From NCBI RefSeq assembly GCF_004366715.1, contig NZ_SOQZ01000004.1, positions 310,001 through 374,000 on the forward strand: DNA of 64,000 bases, written 5' to 3'. Shown here in pieces: positions 7,872-17,341 of this stretch. The notes below the pieces were generated by a model. That model ran no database searches. It worked only from the letters and a program-made list of their open reading frames with translations, and was not told where the DNA came from. The position numbers and the translations under genes were made by a program. How positions within the stretch are numbered: the first letter of the stretch is position 1; every line of letters starts with the position of its first letter. Source of the DNA: Meridianimaribacter flavus (GTDB taxonomy: Bacteria; Bacteroidota; Bacteroidia; Flavobacteriales; Flavobacteriaceae).

Positions 7872-7896
7872 ATAAAGCGACCGTTTGGTCGCTTTA
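7872..7896. terminator. Terminator hairpin
   Basis: ATAAAGCGACC / GGTCGCTTTAT stem with a 2-3 nt loop. On the minus strand it directly follows the stop of the 65-aa gene and is followed by a T-rich run, so it ends that gene. Confidence 0.8.
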
Positions 7897-7898
7897 TG

Positions 7899-8096
7899 TT
7901 AAGGTTTTAAATATATTAAACATTGATTTAATTCTGGGTTCTGTAGTACAAGTGATTGAATATAAATTCTTAACTCTTCAATTTCATAAGGTAATAATCG
8001 TTGAACAGCTTTTTGTACTTCTTTACAGAACAACGAAGCATCAAAACTAACTTTATTAAGTACCGTTTTGGTGTACTCAAACATTGCTCTTGCCAT
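7899..8096 (-). CDS. Conserved 65-aa hypothetical protein
   Basis: 65 residues starting MARAMFEYTKTVLNKVSFDASLFCKEV, all-helical in appearance with no membrane segment or signal. It has its own terminator and stands alone between the copper operon and the AIM24-family gene. It looks like a conserved flavobacterial small cytoplasmic protein; no function is recognised. Confidence 0.6.
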   Translation of the reverse strand: MARAMFEYTKTVLNKVSFDASLFCKEVQKAVQRLLPYEIEELRIYIQSLVLQNPELNQCLIYLKP

Positions 8097-8257
8097 TTGT
8101 AATTTTAGGTTTTAGGGTTAGGTAGTTGTATTGTATAGGCTTAAAGTGTTTTTGTTTTTACATTCCTAAAGTACTAAAAAAATCGATTAGTTGTTTTAGT
8201 TAAACAAAATTTTAACACTAAAAATCCCTCATTAAATATAACTCAATACGTTAACGT

Positions 8258-9058
8258 TTAGAACCTATTGTCACCATCAAGTAAGTCTCCTAAACCACCA
8301 AGAATACTACCTTCTCCTTTACTTTTGCCACCAGATCTTGGTGCTGAGGCTAATACTCTACCTGCCAATCTACTAAAAGGTAAAGATTGTATGTATACTG
8401 TTCCTGGTCCTTGTAGTTTAGCAAAAAACAAACCTTCACCTCCAAATACTGTATTTTTTATACCTCCTACAAACTCAATATCATAATCTACATCTTGAGT
8501 AAAACCTACTAAGCAACCAGTATCTACTCTTAGAGATTCTCCTGCTTTTAATTCTTTTCTAGCCATAGTACCACCAGCATGAACAAATGCCATACCATCT
8601 CCTTCAAGTTTTTGCATTATAAATCCTTCGCCACCAAAAAGTCCTCTACCTAATTTCCTTGAAAACTCAATACCAACGCTTACACCTTTTGCTGCACAAA
8701 GAAAAGCGTCTTTTTGACAGATGAACTTACCTCTAAACTCGGTTAAATCTATTGGAATGATTTTACCAGGATAAGGTGATGCAAAACTCACATTGCGTTT
8801 GCCTGAAAGGTTGTTGTAAAACGCAGTCATAAACAAGCTTTCTCCTGTAAGTATGCGTTTTCCAGCTCCAAGGATTTTACCTAAAAAACCAGTGTCTTTT
8901 TGTGAACCGTCTCCAAAAATGGTTTCCATTTTAATACCATCGTCCATCATCATAAAGCTTCCTGCTTCGGCTATAACACCTTCTTGTGGATCTAATTCTA
9001 TTTCTACGAATTGCATTTCTTCTCCGTAGATTCTGTAGTCTATTTCGTGTGCTGTCAT
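8258..9058 (-). CDS. TIGR00266/AIM24-family protein
   Basis: 266 residues of the AIM24 (TIGR00266) fold, a double-stranded beta-helix-like protein rich in glycine. Visible signatures are [25 protein letters not shown] near the start, [35 protein letters not shown], and [30 protein letters not shown] near the end. There is no signal peptide. The family is widespread but biochemically undefined. It stands alone, with about 160-185 bp of AT-rich sequence on either side. Confidence 0.85.
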   Translation of the reverse strand: MTAHEIDYRIYGEEMQFVEIELDPQEGVIAEAGSFMMMDDGIKMETIFGDGSQKDTGFLGKILGAGKRILTGESLFMTAFYNNLSGKRNVSFASPYPGKIIPIDLTEFRGKFICQKDAFLCAAKGVSVGIEFSRKLGRGLFGGEGFIMQKLEGDGMAFVHAGGTMARKELKAGESLRVDTGCLVGFTQDVDYDIEFVGGIKNTVFGGEGLFFAKLQGPGTVYIQSLPFSRLAGRVLASAPRSGGKSKGEGSILGGLGDLLDGDNRF

Positions 9059-9243
9059 TATATTGTGTTTTTTAATTGATTTATAAATTAGTTGATGTAT
9101 TATCTGTTTTGTTACAAATAGTTTTATAAAGGCCTCATTACATGAAATTTACAAAAATCCTCCACTCTTAATCAAAGATACTAAAACATAACAAACTAAA
9201 AACAAACAACTTACAAGTAAGCAGTTAAAATATTGCATCTATT

Positions 9244-9900
9244 TTATTCTGCTTTTCTTGGATATAAAAACTCAACTTTGGCATTTATTATTCTTTCTAT
9301 ATCATTCAAGTTTAACTGAAACCAATATTCTTGCTTTTCTATATAATAACTGAAACAAAATTCCATTTCAGTTGTATCAAACCCACCATGATACCTTTCT
9401 GTTTGAAATTCATCTGAACTCTCAATTTCAGCCCATTGATTTATATTTAAATTTCTAGCCAAAATACTTTCGCAAATTTTTTTAAACTGTTCATCTACCT
9501 GAATTTTGATTAAGTCTGATTCATTTCCATAATAGTCATAGTAATGTTGAGCAAATTCTGTCTTCATTATTTTACTATTAATTCCGCCAAACTGAATTTC
9601 AAAATCGTTTCCTTTTTCCATTCCGCTAATTGCGCCTCCCCAACCAACTAGTTCTGTTCCGTTTTCAAGATAAACTTTCAATTTAGGGATCACCTGAGTA
9701 TCAATAAATTTATATTCTTTATCGTCTTGATTTATTGTTACTTTATGCTGTTGACAATGATTTTTAAACAAGTTATATGGTGAGTCTACATTTTCAAAAT
9801 TAATTTTTCCATAAACAACTCCCATTGGAGTATCAGCAAATTCAAAAGCAGTTGTTCCTATTTTAATTCCACTTAATTGTATTTCGTAAATTTTTTTCAA
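9244..9900 (-). CDS. Hypothetical protein (218 aa)
   Basis: Not recognised. 218 residues, soluble, no signal peptide or membrane segment, mixed alpha/beta, starting MKKIYEIQLSGIKIGTTAFEFADTPMG. It resembles the small solitary accessory proteins scattered in Bacteroidota genomes. It ends at 9244, and the DUF4442 gene lies just upstream in the same orientation (11-bp gap), so the two may be co-transcribed. Possibly an immunity- or cassette-type gene; this is a guess. Confidence 0.6.
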   Translation of the reverse strand: MKKIYEIQLSGIKIGTTAFEFADTPMGVVYGKINFENVDSPYNLFKNHCQQHKVTINQDDKEYKFIDTQVIPKLKVYLENGTELVGWGGAISGMEKGNDFEIQFGGINSKIMKTEFAQHYYDYYGNESDLIKIQVDEQFKKICESILARNLNINQWAEIESSDEFQTERYHGGFDTTEMEFCFSYYIEKQEYWFQLNLNDIERIINAKVEFLYPRKAE

Positions 9901-9911
9901 ATTATTATCAA

Positions 9912-10367
9912 CTAACTTTTAACTTTAATACTCCATTCAAAATTAAATACCGACACTTCTACTCCATCTTGGTTTACACCTTTTGATTGCATCCACAAGG
10001 TTTGTCCTTCACCAGTTTCAATAGCTTTGGCTATGGCATCATCAATTTTATGACCATCTGTACAACTAAATGTAATTTTTCCTGTTGCCTTTTTAGTAAA
10101 AGTAGCATTGTTATTAGCTACCAACATAGAAATAGGCTTACCGCTTTCTCTAATTTTAGCAAGTACCAGAGCACCTGTAGTTAATTCGGCAGCCATACCT
10201 TGCACTGCCCAAAACATAGATTTAAAAGGGTTTTGATTAATCCAACGGTGTTTTACAACTACTGTACAAGTGTCATTATTAATAGACTTTACACGAACTC
10301 CAGTAAAGAACACTGAAGGCAGTTTAAAAAAGTTGAAAGTGTTTATTTTATTAGGTGTAAGCTTCAT
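9912..10367 (-). CDS. DUF4442 (hotdog thioesterase-like) protein
   Basis: About 151 residues from the ATG at 10367 (MKLTPNKINTFNFFKLPSVFF). An upstream in-frame start at 10415 adds 16 non-conserved residues. DUF4442 proteins have the hotdog fold of acyl-CoA thioesterases. Family features visible are RWINQNPFKSMFWAVQGMAAELTTGALVL, with the expected Asn-Pro-Phe and the central helix. A specific substrate cannot be named. Confidence 0.78.
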   Translation of the reverse strand: MKLTPNKINTFNFFKLPSVFFTGVRVKSINNDTCTVVVKHRWINQNPFKSMFWAVQGMAAELTTGALVLAKIRESGKPISMLVANNNATFTKKATGKITFSCTDGHKIDDAIAKAIETGEGQTLWMQSKGVNQDGVEVSVFNFEWSIKVKS

Positions 10368-10474
10368 TTTAAAAATTAGTTTTATCAAATCTAGACAAAA
10401 TAATTCATAATTCAATTTGTTAATATTATGTTAAAATACACTACTATGCGTAACATAATACCTTTTTTTAGACA

Positions 10475-10482
10475 TATATTTG
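10475..10482 (+). promoter_or_regulatory. Promoter -7 element of the DUF4870/PadR/PspC operon
   Basis: TATATTTG, a perfect TAnnTTTG Bacteroidota -7 element, 29 nt before the ATG at 10512. Confidence 0.6.
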
Positions 10483-10511
10483 TATAAGATAATATTATAC
10501 GTTTTAAAATC

Positions 10512-10958
10512 ATGTTAGACAACCACCAAAAAAATATTGCAACTTTTATTCATTTATCTACCTTTAGTAGGTTTATAATTCCGTTAGGAAATTTTATTGG
10601 ACCTATTATATTATGGATTACTAACAAAGAAAAATCGGAGTTTGTTGATAGTCATGGAAAGCAAGCCATAAACTTTCAAATAAGTATATTACTATATACC
10701 TTAATTATAGGTACGCTAACTATCCCGTTTTTCTTTTTAAAGTTTTTTAATGGTATTGACTTTATAGACTTTCATGGGTTTAATGATTTTCACATTAACA
10801 TAGGAAAACCTTCTCCTCTACTTTACATTACAGGAGGTTTGGGTGTTCTTGCTGTTTTTGGATTTATCTTAGAACTTATATTTATAGTCATTGCAAGTTT
10901 AAAAGCACGCGATGGTGAGTTGTACAACTATCCATTAACCATAAATTTCATCAAATAA
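10512..10958 (+). CDS. DUF4870 membrane protein
   Basis: 148 residues with three hydrophobic segments (about 17-35, 53-75 and 95-125). The conserved core DSHGKQAINFQISILLY matches the DUF4870 family (small membrane proteins related to the Tic20-like fold). It is the first gene of a run that continues with PadR, PspC and GIN-domain genes, all on the plus strand, a common flavobacterial arrangement. Function not established. Confidence 0.85.
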   Translation: MLDNHQKNIATFIHLSTFSRFIIPLGNFIGPIILWITNKEKSEFVDSHGKQAINFQISILLYTLIIGTLTIPFFFLKFFNGIDFIDFHGFNDFHINIGKPSPLLYITGGLGVLAVFGFILELIFIVIASLKARDGELYNYPLTINFIK

Positions 10959-11015
10959 CCATCAATCAATCAATCAAAAAATGAACAGTTTTTCAAATTA
11001 AAATTTCTTTAGAAC

Positions 11016-11354
11016 ATGAAGATAGAAAACACAAAAGCACAAATGCGTAAAGGTGTATTAGAATACTGCATATTATCAGTCTTAAAAGACGATGATGCTT
11101 ATGTAGCCGAAATTCTAGACACACTAAAAGACGCAAAACTGCTTGTTGTAGAAGGAACCATTTATCCACTACTTACAAGACTTAAAAACGCTGGTCTTCT
11201 TAACTACCGTTGGGAAGAATCAACCTCAGGTCCTCCACGAAAATATTACGGTTTAACAGAAACAGGAAAACTGTTTCTAAATGAACTTAATACCACATGG
11301 AGCGAATTACAAAATGCAGTTAACCTAGTAACAAGACAAAAAAATAAAAAATAA
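11016..11354 (+). CDS. PadR-family transcriptional regulator
   Basis: 112 residues with the PadR winged helix: AQMRKGVLEYCILSVLKDDDAYVAEIL, then VVEGTIYPLLTRLKNAGLL and SGPPRKYYGLTETG. It overlaps the PspC gene by one base (TAATG), so the two are translationally coupled. In other Bacteroidota such PadR proteins control the adjacent PspC membrane protein gene; autoregulation of this operon is the likely role. Confidence 0.92.
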   Translation: MKIENTKAQMRKGVLEYCILSVLKDDDAYVAEILDTLKDAKLLVVEGTIYPLLTRLKNAGLLNYRWEESTSGPPRKYYGLTETGKLFLNELNTTWSELQNAVNLVTRQKNKK

Positions 11355-13129
11355 TGAATAAAACAGTCAACATAAATTTAGCAGGTATATTCTTCCATAT
11401 TGATGAAGATGCATACTTAAAATTACAACGCTATCTTGAGGCTATAAAACGTTCATTTACAGACTCTCAAGGTCGATCAGAAATCATAGCAGATATTGAA
11501 GCTCGTATTGCTGAATTGTTCAACGAGCGTGTTCAAAACGAAAAACAAGTTATCAGAATAAAAGAAGTTGATGAAGTAATCTCAATAATGGGACAACCTG
11601 AAGACTATCTTGTTGATGACGAAATTTTTGAAGACGAACCAAAAACACAATACAGAAGAACCTCAACTTCCAAAAAACTATTTAGAGATACCGACAACTC
11701 ATACATTGGTGGTGTTTCATCAGGTCTTGGACACTATTTAGGTATTGATGCCATTTGGGTAAGACTACTTTGGATTTTACTTACTCTAGGTTCTGGTGGT
11801 ACGTTTGTGCTTATATATGTATTGTTTTGGGTTTTAGTTCCTGAAGCAGTTTCAACCGCTGATAAACTTACAATGACTGGTGAACCTGTGAACATCAGTA
11901 ACATTGAAAAAAAAATTAAAGACGGATTTGATAATGTATCACAAACGGTTTCAGACACGGTAAAAAACATTGATTTACCCAAACAAGGAAACCGAATAAA
12001 ATCATCGTCAAAAACATTTTTTGACACTATAGGAGACATCATTATGTTTTGTCTTAAAGTGTTTGCAAAGTTCATTGGTATTATTTTAATACTCATTGGA
12101 GCCAGTACTTTAATAGGATTAATAATTGCATTATTTACCGTTGGAATTGCCGATTCTGTTAACGTCCCAGGAATTGAATTTATAAATGCGGCCAATGCTG
12201 CAAACACACCAGTTTGGTTAGTATCAATGTTACTATTGTTTGCCATAGGAATACCATTCTTTTTCATTTTCTATTTAGGACTCAAAATATTAATCAACAA
12301 CCTAAAATCAATTGGTAACATCGCTAAGTTTTCGTTACTAGGTTTATGGTTAATGTCAATGATAGGACTATTTGTAATAGGAATAAAGCAAGCTAGTGAA
12401 CATGCGTTTGATGCGAGTGTGACCGAAAACACTGAATTGTTAATGCTTAATCCATCAGATACTTTAACAATACGTATGCAAGGAAACTCGTCATACAGCA
12501 AACATTTTGGAAGACGTAGCAGCTTGTTTAAAACAGTGTATGACGATAACGACAACAAACTTATATACAATACTGATGTGCGACTTATTGTGCGTTCAAC
12601 TAAAGATAGTGTAGCCTCTTTAAGTATTGAAAAAAATGCACATGCTAGCGATTATCAAAAAGCAAAATCAAGAGCACAAAACATTAATTATGATTTCAAG
12701 GTAATTGGTAATGAGCTTTTACTAGATGCTTACCTTACTACAGAGTTCAGAAACAAGTATGGTGAACAACAAATTGAAGCTACATTGTATTTACCAGAAG
12801 GTACTGTGTTTTATGCAGATCAAAACACCTATTCCTTTCACAGAAACTCTAGCTATTACAGAGACATACTAGAAAATGGTATGGAAGAGCATTATTTAAA
12901 AGTAACTCATGATGGTGTGGTGTGTTTAAACTGCGAAGACGATGAGTTTAAAGTAAGAGTTGATGTAAACGATGAACACTCTGGTCTTAAAATAGATGAA
13001 GATGGTGTTAAAATTAAAAAAGATAGTGTTGAAATAGAAATCAACGACCAAGGCATTAGAGCAAAGGACGTAGATGTTAAAGTAAGAATAGATGATAATG
13101 GTGTTGAAATAATATCAGACGACAATTAA
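11354..13129 (+). CDS. PspC-domain membrane protein
   Basis: 591 residues. The PspC domain is at about residues 105-160 (KKLFRDTDNSYIGGVSSGLGHYLGIDAIWVRLLWILLTL ... YVLFWVLVPEA, seen in pieces). Membrane segments follow near 130-160, 228-260, 285-310 and 325-345. The long C-terminal part is a hydrophilic, possibly periplasmic beta-rich region ending in repeated DDNGV/DEDGVKI units. The N-terminal 60 residues resemble the usual cytoplasmic extension of flavobacterial PspC proteins. Coupled to the PadR gene. Probably an envelope-stress component. Confidence 0.88.
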   Translation: MNKTVNINLAGIFFHIDEDAYLKLQRYLEAIKRSFTDSQGRSEIIADIEARIAELFNERVQNEKQVIRIKEVDEVISIMGQPEDYLVDDEIFEDEPKTQYRRTSTSKKLFRDTDNSYIGGVSSGLGHYLGIDAIWVRLLWILLTLGSGGTFVLIYVLFWVLVPEAVSTADKLTMTGEPVNISNIEKKIKDGFDNVSQTVSDTVKNIDLPKQGNRIKSSSKTFFDTIGDIIMFCLKVFAKFIGIILILIGASTLIGLIIALFTVGIADSVNVPGIEFINAANAANTPVWLVSMLLLFAIGIPFFFIFYLGLKILINNLKSIGNIAKFSLLGLWLMSMIGLFVIGIKQASEHAFDASVTENTELLMLNPSDTLTIRMQGNSSYSKHFGRRSSLFKTVYDDNDNKLIYNTDVRLIVRSTKDSVASLSIEKNAHASDYQKAKSRAQNINYDFKVIGNELLLDAYLTTEFRNKYGEQQIEATLYLPEGTVFYADQNTYSFHRNSSYYRDILENGMEEHYLKVTHDGVVCLNCEDDEFKVRVDVNDEHSGLKIDEDGVKIKKDSVEIEINDQGIRAKDVDVKVRIDDNGVEIISDDN

Positions 13130-13219
13130 CAATTCATCAATAAAAAACAACAATTCAGATACTTAGTTTATTAATCGTATATATAAAACTAGACCTTTGA
13201 ACTAGTAATCAATCAAAAA

Positions 13220-13729
13220 ATGAAACAGTTAACACACAAACTATTAATTATTTTTTTAACACTAAGCTTTTCAACTATTACTTTTGCACAGGTAGATAAA
13301 AAATCAGAGCTTTTTAAAATTCTAAAAAATAATGATAGTTTAATTTTTAAAGTTGGCTTTAATACTTGCGATATGAGTCAGTTTGAAAACCTGATTTTTG
13401 ATGACCTAGAGTTTTATCATGATAAATCAGGTGTTATCAACTCTAAACTAGACTTTATTAAGGTCATGAAAAATGGTATTTGCAATTCAAAAAACAATTC
13501 AAAGTTAAGAAGAGAACTTAAAAAAAATAGCCTAGAAGTGTTTCCGCTTTATAATGACAACAAACTCTATGGAGCTATTCAACAAGGAGAACATTTATTT
13601 TACGAAACAGTCAATAATAAAGAGACTCTAAACGGAAATGCCAAATTCTCCCATTTATGGCTATTAGAAAACAACAAGTGGAAATTAAAGCGTGTTTTAA
13701 GTTATAATCACATAGCAACAAAATATTAA
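13220..13729 (+). CDS. Secreted NTF2-like (DUF4440/SnoaL-type) protein
   Basis: 169 residues with a Sec signal peptide (MKQLTHKLLIIFLTLSFSTITFAQ). The mature part follows the NTF2-like pattern (LIFDDLEFYHDKSGVINSKLDFI ... FSHLWLLENNKWKLKRVLSYNH). Such secreted domains are often ligand-binding or orphan, and no substrate is visible. It lies between the PspC and GIN-domain genes, probably in the same transcript. Confidence 0.75.
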   Translation: MKQLTHKLLIIFLTLSFSTITFAQVDKKSELFKILKNNDSLIFKVGFNTCDMSQFENLIFDDLEFYHDKSGVINSKLDFIKVMKNGICNSKNNSKLRRELKKNSLEVFPLYNDNKLYGAIQQGEHLFYETVNNKETLNGNAKFSHLWLLENNKWKLKRVLSYNHIATKY

Positions 13730-13750
13730 TCAATCAAAAAACAAACAGTT

Positions 13751-14473
13751 ATGACAACCTTAGCAAAAGTAATTATCTCCACGGTTTTAGGACTACTTAT
13801 GATGTCCTGTAACTTTGATATGAATTTTGGAGTAAACGGAAACGGAAATGTAACCACAACCGAAAGATCGCTTGATGGTAGCTTTAGCTCAATAAAAGTA
13901 AGTAGAGGTTTAGATGTTTACATTACTCAAACCAATACCGAAAGTGTAAGTGTTGAAGCCGATGAGAACTTACAAGACATTATTATGGTAGAAATTGAAG
14001 GTGATGTTTTAAACATTTATGCCGAAGAAAATATTGGCACTTCAAAATCAAAAAAAATAATGGTATCTCTTGACGATTTAACTAAAATCTCAACAACCAG
14101 TGGTAGCGATGTATTTTCAACCAATACTATTAACACAAACACTATCGAGATTAAAACCACTAGCGGAAGCGACCTTGAACTAGATATCAATGCCGAAAGT
14201 ATTGACTGTAGTTCAACTAGCGGAAGCCATGTTAAGCTTTCAGGTAAAACAAATAAACTCTACGCAAGTGCTACAAGCGGAAGCGATATAAGCGCACAAG
14301 ATTTAAGTGCTGTATCCTGTCAAGTAAAAGCAACTAGTGGTGCAAACATTACCGTAAACACATCAGAAGAATTAATAGCTAAAGCTAGTAGTGGTGGCGA
14401 CATTAACTACTATGGTAACCCTAAAAAAGTAGAAACTAGCGATAATGTTTCTGGTAGTATAAGAAAACGCTAA
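13751..14473 (+). CDS. GIN-domain (DUF2807) lipoprotein
   Basis: 240 residues, lipobox LMMSC with Cys20. The body is a repetitive beta-helix of TTSGSD / ATSGSD / SSTSGSHVKLSG turns typical of the DUF2807 head-GIN domain (FSSIKVSRGLDVYITQ at its start). It follows the NTF2-like gene by 21 bp after a repeated AATCAATCAAAAAA spacer. These adhesin-like autotransporter-fold proteins frequently accompany PspC genes; binding partner unknown. Confidence 0.87.
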   Translation: MTTLAKVIISTVLGLLMMSCNFDMNFGVNGNGNVTTTERSLDGSFSSIKVSRGLDVYITQTNTESVSVEADENLQDIIMVEIEGDVLNIYAEENIGTSKSKKIMVSLDDLTKISTTSGSDVFSTNTINTNTIEIKTTSGSDLELDINAESIDCSSTSGSHVKLSGKTNKLYASATSGSDISAQDLSAVSCQVKATSGANITVNTSEELIAKASSGGDINYYGNPKKVETSDNVSGSIRKR

Positions 14474-14553
14474 CCAACCTGTTTACATACAACTAACCAA
14501 CCTGTTTTTCAAACCATTTCAACCTCTAGTTAGAGTTTGGGATGGTTTTTGCA

Positions 14554-14561
14554 TATATTTG
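14554..14561 (+). promoter_or_regulatory. Promoter -7 element of the second GIN gene
   Basis: TATATTTG, a perfect TAnnTTTG element, 23 nt before the ATG at 14585, with a TTTG at 14536-14539 upstream. It suggests this gene has its own promoter. Confidence 0.55.
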
Positions 14562-14584
14562 TTGTACAATTTTAAATTTATACA

Positions 14585-15427
14585 ATGAATAAAACCCTTT
14601 TCGTTTTACTATTCAGCTTAGGTTTTACATCATCCTTTTTTGCTCAAAACAGTGAAAAAGTAAAAGGTAATAGAGATGTTACCATTGAACAAACCTATTT
14701 AGATGATTTCACTAAAATAATTGTAGGTGGCGACTTTTCAATAGAAATCATATATAACTCAAAGTCTTCAGTAGAAATTGAAACTGACAGCAATCTTCAT
14801 GATATCATTAAAGTTGAAGTCGTTGATAGCACACTAACTTTCTCTACAACTCAAGAAATTTCTTCTAAAAAGAGATTGAATATAACGGTAAATTACAGCA
14901 CTCCTTTAGAGTATATCGAAACTAAAGACGATGCTGAAATTCGCTCATTAACGTCTTTAGAGCTTAACGACGTTGTCTTAAAAACCACAGGAACCTCCAA
15001 AGCATACTTAAATATTAATGCCAATAACTTTGAGTACACAAGTTTAGACAAAGCAAAAGTAAAATTAAACCTTACAGCCAAAGGTACATCAACAGTTGTT
15101 TTAAGTGATAACAGTAAGTTAGACGCTCTTGTAAACAGTAAAGAAGCTAAAATTGACTTATACCAAAGAGCGACTATAAACATTGAAGGAGATACTAATA
15201 ATGCAATTATTAGAACTGATAATAATTCTGATTTTAACGGAAAAAACTTTACAACCAAAACCTGTACTTTAATCTCTGAAGTTGCTAGTGATGCACACGT
15301 AAATGTATCTGAAGCTATCACTCTAGAAATTACCGGAAGCAGTGAAGTTTTCTTATACAACAACCCAAAGGTAACTATCAATAAATTTATTGATACTGCA
15401 AAATTGCTTAAAAAAGAAACTAATTAA
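14585..15427 (+). CDS. Secreted GIN-domain (DUF2807) protein
   Basis: 280 residues with a signal peptide ending SSFFAQ. The DUF2807 domain begins LDDFTKIIVGGDFSIEIIYN, continues through beta-turn repeats (LKTTGTSKAYLNINANNFEYTSL) and ends with GSSEVFLYNNPKVTINKF. It is a divergent paralogue of the GIN lipoprotein upstream, secreted rather than lipid-anchored. The M2 peptidase follows 21 bp later. Confidence 0.85.
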   Translation: MNKTLFVLLFSLGFTSSFFAQNSEKVKGNRDVTIEQTYLDDFTKIIVGGDFSIEIIYNSKSSVEIETDSNLHDIIKVEVVDSTLTFSTTQEISSKKRLNITVNYSTPLEYIETKDDAEIRSLTSLELNDVVLKTTGTSKAYLNINANNFEYTSLDKAKVKLNLTAKGTSTVVLSDNSKLDALVNSKEAKIDLYQRATINIEGDTNNAIIRTDNNSDFNGKNFTTKTCTLISEVASDAHVNVSEAITLEITGSSEVFLYNNPKVTINKFIDTAKLLKKETN

Positions 15428-15448
15428 CTTTTAACCCTTTTTATTTAA

Positions 15449-17269
15449 ATGAAAAAACTAATTGCCTTATCAATTGTTCTTTTTTCCATGGTTTCATGTA
15501 AAGAAGACACATCTAAAACTAGCAATAATTCAGCTGAATTGAAAGCTGAAGTTCAAGCGTTTTTAGATGATTACACTAATACTTTCGTAAAATTATATTA
15601 CGATTCTGCACTTGCTGAGTGGGATGCCAACACACGTATTGTTGCTGGCGACACAACCAATGCTTACAATGTTCAAAAAGCAAATGAAGCCTTTGCTAAA
15701 TTTACAGGAAGCACTGAAAACATTGAAAAAACAAGAAAATTTTTAGAGAAGAAAGATGCTTTAGATATTGTTCAAGTGAGACAACTTAATACAATTCTTT
15801 ATGCTGCTGCTAACAACCCTGAAACAGTTTCCGATTTAGTTTCAGAACGTATTGCTGCCGAAAATGCTCAAAACGAAACTTTATTTGGTTTCGATTTTAA
15901 AGTTGATGGCAAATCAGTAACCACAGGAGACATCGACAAAGTATTAAGAGAATCTAACGATTTAAACGAAAGACTTGCCAACTGGGAAACTTCAAAAGCT
16001 GTTGGTAAAGATTTAAAAGATGGTTTAGAAAATTTAAGATCGCTTCGTAACAAAACTGTACGAGCTCTAGGTTATGACGATTACTTTACTTACCAAGTAT
16101 CAGATTATGGTATGTCTCGTCAAGAAATGCGCGATGAAATGAACAAAATGGTTAAAGAAGTTTGGCCACTGTATAGAGAATTACACACTTGGGCTAGATA
16201 TGAATTAGCTAAAAAATTCAATGCTGAAGTCCCTCAGTATTTACCTGCACATTGGTTACCAAACCGTTGGGGACAAGATTGGAGCGCACTGGTTAATGTT
16301 GAAGGTTTAGATATTGATGCTGCTTTAGCTGACAAAGAACCAGAGTGGATTGTAAGAGAAGGTGAAAACTTCTATAAGAGTATTGGTTTTGACCCATTAC
16401 CTGCAAGCTTCTACGAAAAATCTAGCATGTATCCTTTACCTGCTGATGCACCTTACAAAAAGAACAATCATGCTTCTGCATGGCATATGGATTTAGAAAA
16501 CGACTTGCGTTGTCTAATGAGTGTTGAAGCAACTGCCGATTATTATGAGACTATTCATCATGAATTAGGACATATTTATTATTATCAAGCTTACACTAAT
16601 CCTGATGTTCCACCTTTATTACGTGGAGGCGCAAACAGAGGATACCACGAAGCTATTGGTAGTTTATTAGGTTTAGCTGCTATGCAAAAGCCATTTTTAG
16701 CAGAAAAAGGATTAGTTGATGCTAATGTTGAAATTGATGAAACTCAAAACCTATTAAAAGAAGCTTTAAACTATGTTGTGTTTTTACCATTCTCAGCAGG
16801 TGTAATGACTGAGTTTGAAAATGCTGTTTATGCTGAAAACCTTCCAAAGGATGAGTTCAACAAAAAATGGTGGGAACTTGCTCAAAAATACCAAGGTATG
16901 GTTCCTCCTTCTGAAAGAGGTGAAGAGTTTTGTGATGCTGCTTCAAAAACACACATCAACAATGATGCTGCTCAATATTACGATTATGCAGTATCTTATA
17001 TTTTATTATTCCAATTCCATGACCATATTTCTAAAAATATCTTGAAGCAAGATCCACATGCTACAAATTACTATGGTAGCAAACCTGTTGGAGATTTCCT
17101 TAAAGAAGTTTTAAAATCTGGTGCTAATAATGATTGGAGAGAGTTATTAAAAGAAAGTGTTGGTAGCGAAATGAGTGCAAAACCAATGTTAGACTATTTT
17201 GCTCCTCTTATGGATTACTTAAAAGAACAAAACAAAGGCAGAACATACACACTACCAGAAAGTTTATAA
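15449..17269 (+). CDS. M2-family peptidyl-dipeptidase (ACE-like), lipoprotein
   Basis: 606 residues, lipobox FSMVSC with Cys17, so exported and lipid-anchored. Zinc site H371-E-L-G-H375 in TIHHELGHIYYYQ, followed by GANRGYHEAIGS, which supplies the third (Glu) ligand. Downstream motifs of the ACE/M2 family are NVVF-like YVVFLPFSAGVMTEFE, WWELAQKYQGMVPP and ADYYETIHHEL. Full length for the family. It releases C-terminal dipeptides from peptides in the periplasm or at the surface. Confidence 0.94.
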   Translation: MKKLIALSIVLFSMVSCKEDTSKTSNNSAELKAEVQAFLDDYTNTFVKLYYDSALAEWDANTRIVAGDTTNAYNVQKANEAFAKFTGSTENIEKTRKFLEKKDALDIVQVRQLNTILYAAANNPETVSDLVSERIAAENAQNETLFGFDFKVDGKSVTTGDIDKVLRESNDLNERLANWETSKAVGKDLKDGLENLRSLRNKTVRALGYDDYFTYQVSDYGMSRQEMRDEMNKMVKEVWPLYRELHTWARYELAKKFNAEVPQYLPAHWLPNRWGQDWSALVNVEGLDIDAALADKEPEWIVREGENFYKSIGFDPLPASFYEKSSMYPLPADAPYKKNNHASAWHMDLENDLRCLMSVEATADYYETIHHELGHIYYYQAYTNPDVPPLLRGGANRGYHEAIGSLLGLAAMQKPFLAEKGLVDANVEIDETQNLLKEALNYVVFLPFSAGVMTEFENAVYAENLPKDEFNKKWWELAQKYQGMVPPSERGEEFCDAASKTHINNDAAQYYDYAVSYILLFQFHDHISKNILKQDPHATNYYGSKPVGDFLKEVLKSGANNDWRELLKESVGSEMSAKPMLDYFAPLMDYLKEQNKGRTYTLPESL

Positions 17270-17290
17270 TATTTAAACTTTAATACATAA

Positions 17291-17321
17291 AAAAAACCGA
17301 AGCTATAAACTTCGGTTTTTT
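17291..17321. terminator. Bidirectional terminator
   Basis: AAAAACCGAAG / CTTCGGTTTTT stem with a 7-nt loop and T-run, between the convergent M2 peptidase and trxB genes. Confidence 0.88.
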
Positions 17322-17341
17322 TTATCTCTATTATTTATGTT

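Noticed and set aside
11734-12267. 177-aa minus-strand open frame inside the PspC gene
   Set aside because: Antisense of a membrane-protein gene with no recognisable domain; the plus frame is clearly coding.
14893-15381. 162-aa minus-strand open frame inside the second GIN gene
   Set aside because: Antisense of a strongly patterned GIN-domain coding region; no start signal or family match.
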